From Pelodera strongyloides (Eukaryota > Nematoda > Chromadorea > Rhabditida > Rhabditidae): DNA of 64,000 nucleotides. Shown here piece after piece: positions 56,752 through 64,000 of this stretch. Made by a program: the position numbers and the translations under genes. The stretch lies in assembly GCA_036852015.1 (NCBI GenBank), contig JAANDG010000003.1, forward strand, positions 62,001 to 126,000, given 5' to 3'. The notes below the pieces were generated by a model. It was not told where the DNA came from. It searched no databases and saw nothing but the letters and a program-made list of their open reading frames with translations. The first letter of the stretch is position 1, and each line of letters opens with the position of its first letter.

Positions 56752-59700
56752 TCAGTTGACAACCTCCCACTCTTCCTCGTCGGCGCTCTTGACCCCGTTG
56801 GTGTGTGGCTGGGGCTGTTTCGGTTGTTCTACCGAAGGTGTAGGGGGAGACACGACAGGGCTGGTGGTGATAGACTCGCGAAGTGAACTAATCTGCTAAA
56901 AAACACAAGAGGCTAATCAAGCAGGACATGCGATACAATCTACCATCTTCTATCTACGGCAGTCTACAAATCAGAGCTAATCGGAAAGATAACCATCGTT
57001 TTACACACCCAAATCATACACGACTGGGAACCAAACGTAGACGTTCAAAAAGACGACAGACTCAGAACTATCGAATCAAAATAGTGTTAGCGGAGCATAC
57101 AGTGATTGTCTAAGACGTGACAAGTTAGTTCTGCAAAATTAAACATCGTGCTCGTGCTGGTTAAAAGGTGAAAGAAATGAAAGAAAAACACAGCCAACCT
57201 TGGACAGTTGGTGGCACTCTTGCAATTCGGACAGTACATAACGGACATGGGTTAGTTGTACGTGCTAAATGGGAGGCACGTACGTGGTGCGTTGGGTAAG
57301 AAAGAAGAGGGCGGAATGGTGCACGTGAAAGTCAGCGGTTAGGGTTAGATGGAGTAAGAAATAAATTAAATGGCTAAAAGCAGTTAACAGTTACCAGATA
57401 CCACGCGCACAGAATTCGAGTGTGCTGTGCTTGTGCTGTGCACGGGGCGGGGGGAGAATTGCATGGAAAACAAACAATATCAAAAGTCAAACTCTGTAGC
57501 ACCATCATCGTTCACAATTCACACACCCAGTCAGGCACGAAAAACCACCACCAAGCCCAGTTAAAAAACCCCACCATAACCACATAAACAAATCGGGATT
57601 TATAATGTGGTGCAAGACATCAATTCCGTAAAGCAAACACCACCCTCCCCACCAAATCCCAGTATAGATAATACAAAAGGGCAAGGAACAAAAAAACTAA
57701 AAGCAAGAATAACTAACCGTCTTGTTGAGTTTCTTGTTGAGACCCTCGATGATCTTCTCGTACTTGGAAGTCTGATCACCCCACGCACTCTCGATCCGCG
57801 ACAACTCGGCAGACTAAATAAATCAAGCGGATAAGCAAAAAACAAGATTAGCTACGTTTTCCGCCTAAAATCAAAAGATAGATATAGTAATGCTCGCCTG
57901 GAATTTAGATATCTTTAAAACCGACGTTAGCGTTAAAAGATCCATTTCTTAAAAAAAAATACTATAACAATATTACATTCCCTCATTGTTCGTGTTTTGT
58001 TTCTCACTGTTTGTCTTGCGGGTATAAACGGGGAAAAGTTTGCAACGTATCTTGAAAAACGTATCATTTGCAACGTATCATGAAATAAAATACGAATTTC
58101 GCTTGCTCAAGACGGGGCTCCGGCTCTCCTTTTATAGCCTTTAGATATTCAAATTTTCGTTGCGTTCACATGCGGCTTCAAACAAAAAAGTAAACTCTTC
58201 TCCTTTATATAATAAGATATTTACCAAAGTGACGAGTGCACTCCTCAGGTGAGCAGTCTCCTCCGCAGTTGCAACTGTTGGGGGAGAAGACACAGCCTGA
58301 AGTGAAGCACATGAACACATTGCAATGTGACAAAAAAAGTAGAAAAATAAAAACTTGAGGTCCTATCCTGTATGACTGCGAATCAAACACCTACACCCAC
58401 ACCCACCTCCTTTTCCGCAGCAGTAACCCGTTTTTGAATTGTGCTCGACACGTCCTTCAGCCAGGAGGAGTATTTCTGCAAAAGTAGCAAGTAGGAACTA
58501 GAAGTTTCTGTTTCAAAATCTAATACAGGTTCCTATTACACCGCATGAGGCACCACTTGCACACTAGAATAATCAAGTTCACAAGGTAAATTAAAATCAT
58601 CAATAAATAAAAGCAGTACAGTACTACAGTACCTTAGAGTCAGCTCCTGTGGGCAGGGCGGGAAGGTTACCGATCGATCCGAGGGCGGAGGCAACGAGGA
58701 CACGCTCTTGTTCAACCTGCTTGGCGGCATCAACAAGAGTCTGAAATAGAATTTGTAAGATACACAATACGCACAAAGAACAAAAACACCTTAAACTGGC
58801 TGGAAACCGAAACGCAAGCCCTTAGAAACAAGAGAACCGAACACACTAGCAGTTTATTTTCAAAGGTGAACGGATTGACGAAACCACAGCAGCGAAGTCG
58901 ATAGAAGGGCCGACAAAAAAGGGGCACAATTCACAACACATGGATGATACAAAGCACATCACACAAGCACAACACACAAATCACTACAGGAACGGAAAAC
59001 CGGTAAGCCTTAGTTCTAAAACTACGAACCGCCAGACTAAACTAGCAGGGGAGAACATCGATAACACAAGATAGACTAGCATATATAGCGGTATCCCAGT
59101 GTACATCCAGCGCACATACAGTTATGAAGGTAAGAAGGGCATGTAACGAAGGTACGAAGGCGTAGAAGACAGGTAGACAGGTGACGTTCGATCAGTTCGA
59201 TGGGTGTGCTTACTGTAGATTGTAGACAAGGTGCGAACCTGCGAACGGTGCCAACTGCGATCCGAACGCACGATGCTGTGTATGGGACCGTGCGACGTGG
59301 ACGTCCGGCGTCCATCGAACGTGATGGGTGAACAAAAAAAAATCAAAAACAATAAGCATTCACCACCGCAAACACAAAACTATCACACAGATCTGATCAA
59401 GTCAACTAACTGGCCTCGTTAGAGGTTGCAGCCGTAGAAGAAGTCGCCTTTCCACCTCCACCACATGCTACCTTCTTCTCCAAAGTAGTCACATCGTCGA
59501 GAATCTTGAAGTTGCGCTGGCGCAGCTCCTAAGCAAGGCATCAAACCATTCTCCGGGTAAATAACCCCAAACAGAAAAAAAATGTTGTTAGGTCACCGTG
59601 TGCTATGCATTCGTCTTCTTTAGATCATATTCTGATGGTAAAGTACCCCTTACCCTTATTGTGTAGCTAACAAAAAGCCAGGGTATATGGTATACCATGC

Positions 59701-62700
59701 CCAAATCCCCACTCCCAAGGTAAAAGAAGATCCCCAAACTAGAATATCTATGACATGGAACCAATAACGAGGACACACACAGGAATATAGAGAACATAGA
59801 AATCAGACAAGAGGCAAAGTTTGATAAGAACAGAAGTACATCACTCTCTTATAGAGTGTCTAGTGCGTTCTCAGTGCCTGTGGTTCAACACTGGTGGAAT
59901 ACCGACTAAACTCGGTGTCTCGTTCAGCGTGAAAATGATGATTTTGAATTTCTCGAATATGCACCTTGAACACTCCAAAAGAGGGAATTCGTCATTCACA
60001 AACCAACAAACCTCATTCTTCTCGTGCAAATACTTGTTCTCCTTCTTCAGTTCCTCCACCTCGGCTGACGACGTTGGTGCCGCGTTCAGCCCTTCCGATT
60101 TCTTGAGAACAACGACCTGAACAGAGAGCATAGAGAGCACAAAAATATTATCATTGACTCCACGTATCGCGGAAGGCGATGTAATTTAACTACAATAATA
60201 TAGAAAATAATAGGAGAAATATTTTTGCATATCGCGGAAGGCGATGTAATTTAACTACAATAATATAGAAAATATTAGGAAGAATATTTTTGCAAACGTA
60301 GCAAACCATTAAACCAAAGATCTACAAAAACAGGGATTTTGCAGAAACCGCGGGAGCCCTAATGAGGCATTCCCGCGGCCCTTTTTTAAGATCTAAAAAC
60401 TATCCCTGAATAGCTAATGAACGCGCATGACTGAAAACCTGAAACCTGTTATAAAAACACCGTAAAGGGTTCCAACCCGATTACGTACCAGAAAATAGTA
60501 GAGACGATAGAAGGCTAGACAAAATAGGTAGCATGGGTCAGCAGTCGGAGAAGACTGTTAGATAGCGCCAGGAGGGATATATAAACCCCCCGCTGACGAT
60601 CAAGGCAGGATAAGTTCCTGAGCACACCGCACGTCAGATCTACATCGACAGTTCGTCCGCCGATTCTCCTGCCCCGTCACCGGCCTATCTTTGGTCCGTC
60701 GTCAACTACAGGACCCGACCCACTAACGACCACCTAACCTAAGCCGCTCATATACTCAATAAACTATTTGTGTGAAGCCAGAGTCAACCCGCAGTATACG
60801 CCATATTGTCAACCCGCAGTATACGCCATACCACGTACTATAAGCTCAGATGATTGCGTGGAAAAAAACGGCAATAAAAAAGCCAGACAATAGTATGTGT
60901 ATCACACAAACCTCTTCAGCTGAAGCCTTGGCATCGTTCAGTTGTTGAAGGAGCTCAGCGGATCTAGAAATACGTAGTTCCACCAAATATATTCAAGAAA
61001 TAATTCAAAATTCATTTGCATTAAAAAAAGACTAAATGGCCAAAATTGTTTTGTTTAAAAAAATAAGAGTGTAGTTGTAGTGTACATAAAGAAATCACCC
61101 AGGAAATCGATTATGGAGACAACCATAAAGCACCAGCAAAGCACTAGCACATATAGTAATTCATAATTTATATACTTCCCAAGACGGACACATGATACAT
61201 TACAAAAATTACTATAGCACAGGTTAAAAAAACACTCACACGACGTACAATTTCACCCATAATACATAAGGCTAAAACGGTTTCAAAATATCGAAACACT
61301 GAAAACTAAAACTAAAACTACGAATTTGACAAGTACGAACAATCACTATCATCACCAAGTACATCGCCATCACGGAATCGGGACGGAAGTACTCCAGTCA
61401 CCCTAAGAAGACCCACAATTCCACCGTGGCAGGTGAGACAACTATGGTCAGGAGCCACGCCTAGTCACACGGGCGTGCCCTTCTTCATAGGGGTTGAATG
61501 GAGAGGGTGGGGGAACAGCGCACTTGCCACGTGGAGTCCATCACCATGTCGCTCATCCAGGTCCTCCTTGGCCTCTTCAGCATCATCAGTTGTAATATTG
61601 AGATCCTCGATGGGAAGGTAGTTGTTGGTAATGCCTTCCGCCTCCTGCACAATCGGGTACTTGTCGTATACTTGCCATACACCATCGACGACAAACTTGA
61701 ACCTGGGAACAGGGCCTTCGATCGGCACCGCCAGCTCAACAGTCCACTCATATTCGCTTCTCCGCTCCATTTGCAATCTCTTCCAATCCCATAGAGAGCA
61801 CGCCAGCTCTACCGACGTCACCGACGATGAAGAACAATGAAAGTTGATCGTGCACTCGCTGATACTTGGAGAGTCCACACCACCATCAGTGACACACTCG
61901 CCATCCGACAACGAACCATAATACGACTTTGCAGTGTGAATTACGCCATACACATCAGGTGATTCACTGGCAAATGCGCAGGACGGAATAGTTAACATAT
62001 GGTCGCCAACGGGTGCAGGGAGGGGGACGAGGACATTAGCTCGTGACTCATCGAGATAGTCGGAAACCGAAACGGTAACTGTGACATCTTCCTCATCAGC
62101 AATAGCGGGAATATTGTCGGAGGACAAACGAAACTCGGCAAACTTGTCAGTGACACAGTCTTGAGCGGTACTATTTTCACAAGTAGTGTTGTCAATGTTC
62201 CCGTTCGATTCCTGATTGGCTGCAGAGGAAGTAGTAGTAGTATCCATCGTAGCGGCAAATGATGATCTTAAAACACGACAATGAAACAAGGACTTTTCTG
62301 ACAAACAAACAAAATCCACGAACGCCCGAACACACTGATTGCCAATTGCCACGACAAAAAATCAGGTGCAAGGTGCAACGAAAAATGTCATTACAATAAA
62401 AAAACAAGGTCAATCAAAAAATACAAATGGCGAATAGTCATGCAAGTCATCAATCACCACCACCGCCAATAACATCAACTCTTCCACATGCCATATTGCG
62501 AAGCGGAAAATATATGTGCAGACGGAAACATTTTTGAACTCACTTCTGTTGATTTGCAGCCTTGAATTCCTCATGTTCTGCTCGGAGCTGATCCAACTGC
62601 GACTTCAGTGAGGCATTTTCCGCCTTGAGAGCCTCTCTGAAATGGTTAACATAAACCGTCTTTTCTAGCATGTTGCTCGAAATCCATTAGCCGTCAAAGC

Positions 62701-63343
62701 AGTCCTACAATCACTAGTCCCGAGTCCCGAGAATAAGTAAAATGCGAGGCAGTGAGGCTAAGGGCGCACTCGAGTTGGGCATAGGCATAACGCGAAATTT
62801 TCGCGAAATATTATGTTCGAGTAGACTGTTGACAAATAAGAGGGCCCAGGAAAAAAATATTTTCAAGACACTGCGTCTCTCATATGAGCGGGATGATTCG
62901 CAGCGCGCTAACACTGGCTAACAGTGAAAACAGTGAAAACAGTGAATTTCGCGAAATTTTCGCATTTTGCCCAACTCGAATCCTCGAATGCACCCTAATA
63001 ATACTACAGGCTTAAACCTCACTCTCTGCTGACGAAGATCTCCTGATCGGTGATGAGCTTCTGCTTCTGCTCGAGCTCCCTTTCCTTCTCAACCAGCTTT
63101 GCCTGGAGAGCCCTCTGCTCCTCCTTGCTGAAAATAGAAAAGAATGAAAGATCAAAGATGCAACACTTCACAAAAAAATCAAAGAGACAGGAGCGCTTAG
63201 CGGCGACTACAGATTACATCAAACAACATGCGATGTAAGCTCAAAAACTAAACCCACAATTGCTCAAACTTGGCAATCTCCCGGTGGAGCTCGTCGACGA
63301 GAGCATTCAATCGCTTCTGCTCAATCATCAGGTCGGATTCGCG
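56752..63343 (-). CDS. Kinectin/RRBP1-like coiled-coil protein, C-terminal 369 aa (5' end outside)
   Basis: Exons in transcription order: 63258-63343, 63023-63127, 62544-62636, 60912-60963, 60012-60116, 59415-59528, 58633-58740, 58407-58475, 58225-58296, 57718-57813, 57199-57264, 56752-56895; phases agree. Long heptad coiled coil (KRLNALVDELHREIAKFEQ, KLVEKERELEQKQKLI), then LHEKNEELRQRNFKILDDV, which resembles the KN.xLRE.N stretch of kinectin and p180; then SIGNLPALP with a SSWLKDV segment matching their PS.LSYGEWL region; then LSRIESAWGDQTSKYEKII like their EE.KWK.K block. The tail is Pro-rich, ending EEEWEVVN. Vertebrate relatives are ER membrane proteins binding ribosomes or kinesin; their N-terminal membrane anchor would lie beyond the window. 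The exon 6 donor reads GAG|GCCAGT, not a good GC donor, so that end or a short isoform (EAS stop) is open. Confidence 0.75.
60165..60297. repeat. Two tandem 66-bp units
   Basis: Unit begins TATCGCGGAAGGCGATGTAA and ends ATATTTTTGCA; second copy differs at a few bases. Intron of the coiled-coil gene. Confidence 0.9.
60556..60830 (+). mobile_element. Possible solo LTR
   Basis: TGTTAGATAGCGCC start, TATATAAA at 60578-60585, C-rich downstream segment, AATAAA at 60758-60763, then a duplicated 25-bp GTCAACCCGCAGTATACGCC unit at the end. The order TATA, leader, polyadenylation signal fits an LTR, but no second copy, internal domain or target duplication is visible here. Confidence 0.35.
61465..62247 (-). 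CDS. Single-exon protein with CBM48/AMPK-type glycogen-binding domain (260 aa)
   Basis: One frame from ATG 62247 to TGA 61465-61467, inside the 60964-62543 intron of the coiled-coil gene, same strand. The N-terminal half is Ser/Thr/Asp-rich (MDTTTTSSAANQESNG). The domain spans about residues 155-235: SVELACSLWDWKRLQMERR, YEWTVELAVPIEGPVPRFKF, VVDGVWQVYDKYPIV, GITNNYLPI. It has the family's W in the first strand and the FVVDGxW core that stacks on glucan. It ends in a basic TPMKKGTPV tail. The frame can extend upstream by 35 codons. No donor in phase with the flanking exons was found, so a nested gene is favoured over an alternative exon. Probable role: binding glycogen or targeting a partner to it (inference). 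Confidence 0.7.
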   Translation of the reverse strand: MDTTTTSSAANQESNGNIDNTTCENSTAQDCVTDKFAEFRLSSDNIPAIADEEDVTVTVSVSDYLDESRANVLVPLPAPVGDHMLTIPSCAFASESPDVYGVIHTAKSYYGSLSDGECVTDGGVDSPSISECTINFHCSSSSVTSVELACSLWDWKRLQMERRSEYEWTVELAVPIEGPVPRFKFVVDGVWQVYDKYPIVQEAEGITNNYLPIEDLNITTDDAEEAKEDLDERHGDGLHVASALFPHPLHSTPMKKGTPV

Positions 63344-64000
63344 CTGCAAAAATTACAATTAGAAATTAAAAATAAATACAGAAAAATGTAAATTCATAAA
63401 GAATAAAATTAATTATGTCAATTATAGTGCTAGTGAATCAATAAAAAGTCAAAAGAGAACTTTGACAGCAGTTCAATTGTTCAACAAAATGGGACACAAA
63501 TTATCTGCATGATAGATTACAAAGGTTACATTAATTACGTACGGCAGACGCGGAACTAAAAATTAGTTTCAATACGATCGATATGTCAACAATCAGGGAA
63601 TAAATTAAGTCCGCATCTCAAAATTTTGGGGAGGTGATTTAGACTAATTTGCATATAATAAACAATGTAATATATAAGTAAAAGTATAAAATTGGTAAGT
63701 ATGTAGATAGAAGACAACAAAGGAGTACAATATGAAAGAGGAAAGGTAAAGCGGGAATTAAAAAAAATATGAATGATAAAACGAATGTGTATAATTTATA
63801 AGCTAAATAATTATTCCAAATGTTCTAATAATATAACTGATGTAATTATGAAATGTGTAATGAGACACCTCGTTTGGGAGGTGATAGATAGGGAGGTGAT
63901 TTAGACTAATTTGCATGCAATGCATTAGAGATAGGGAGGTGATCGTCCGCATTTGGCGGGGTGTTTTATGCCATGAACAATGATGTTTCTACAAATTCTT
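63344..64000. other. Right-edge intron sequence
   Basis: AT-rich intron of the coiled-coil gene. GGGAGGTGATTTAGACTAAT occurs at 63629 and again near 63893, with further GGGAGGTGAT words between 63870 and 63945. No exon seen. Confidence 0.5.

Noticed and set aside
59076..59352. Minus-strand frames between coiled-coil exons
   Set aside because: No coiled-coil character and no acceptor/donor pair in phase with the neighbours.
1..64000. CRISPR arrays, bacterial operons or prophage
   Set aside because: Introns, polyadenylation signals and nematode families throughout show eukaryotic nuclear DNA; no regular spacer-repeat array is present.

Overview
The window is nuclear DNA from a nematode, most likely a free-living rhabditid outside the species I can name. 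The evidence is T-rich TTTCAG 3' splice sites with GTRAGT 5' sites, small phase-consistent exons, and nematode-restricted families: a supplementary-type nuclear receptor, an Srab-like chemoreceptor, a polyprotein-allergen (NPA) protein and an OAC-type acyltransferase. All gene models were assembled by hand: each junction was checked for GT-AG (or GC-AG) ends and matching codon phase. No transcript data were available.

Layout, left to right. 1763-8714 (+): a 15-exon gene for a Cys-rich type I membrane protein with a KPDKGGD repeat, which I do not recognise. 11070-19180 (+): a nuclear hormone receptor. 20977-25501 (+): a secreted NPA protein with two recognisable units. 26313-27920 (+): the end of a laminin-EGF (attractin/MEGF8-like) gene. 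28598-28788 (-): an orphan exon. 30121-32305 (-): an Srab-like chemoreceptor with a cut-off seventh helix. 36665-39955 and 41452-43799 (+): tandem paralogues for secreted Cys-rich proteins; a LINE fragment lies in intron 1 of the first. 44039-47912 (-): a complete membrane O-acyltransferase. 52833-55102 (+): a small GFA/CENPV zinc protein. 56752-63343 (-, 5' end outside): the C-terminal half of a kinectin/RRBP1-like coiled-coil protein, with a single-exon glycogen-binding (CBM48) gene in one intron.

Noncoding DNA is dominated by palindromic elements of roughly 170-490 bp. At least eight families with different interiors share TTAA|AG[C/G]-type ends; none interrupts an exon and several abut by sharing one TTAA. 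Other components are simple repeats, tRNA-like fragments, older dispersed repeats, a possible solo LTR, and short islands each built from one private motif on both strands.

The genes do not form an obvious pathway. Most encode secreted, surface or signalling proteins. Leads worth following: a GC-AG intron conserved between the tandem paralogues, a stop codon assembled across a splice junction, in-frame tandem 5' splice sites and a cAMP-response-element array in the acyltransferase gene, a miRNA-like hairpin at 48147-48240, and the nested glycogen-binding gene.
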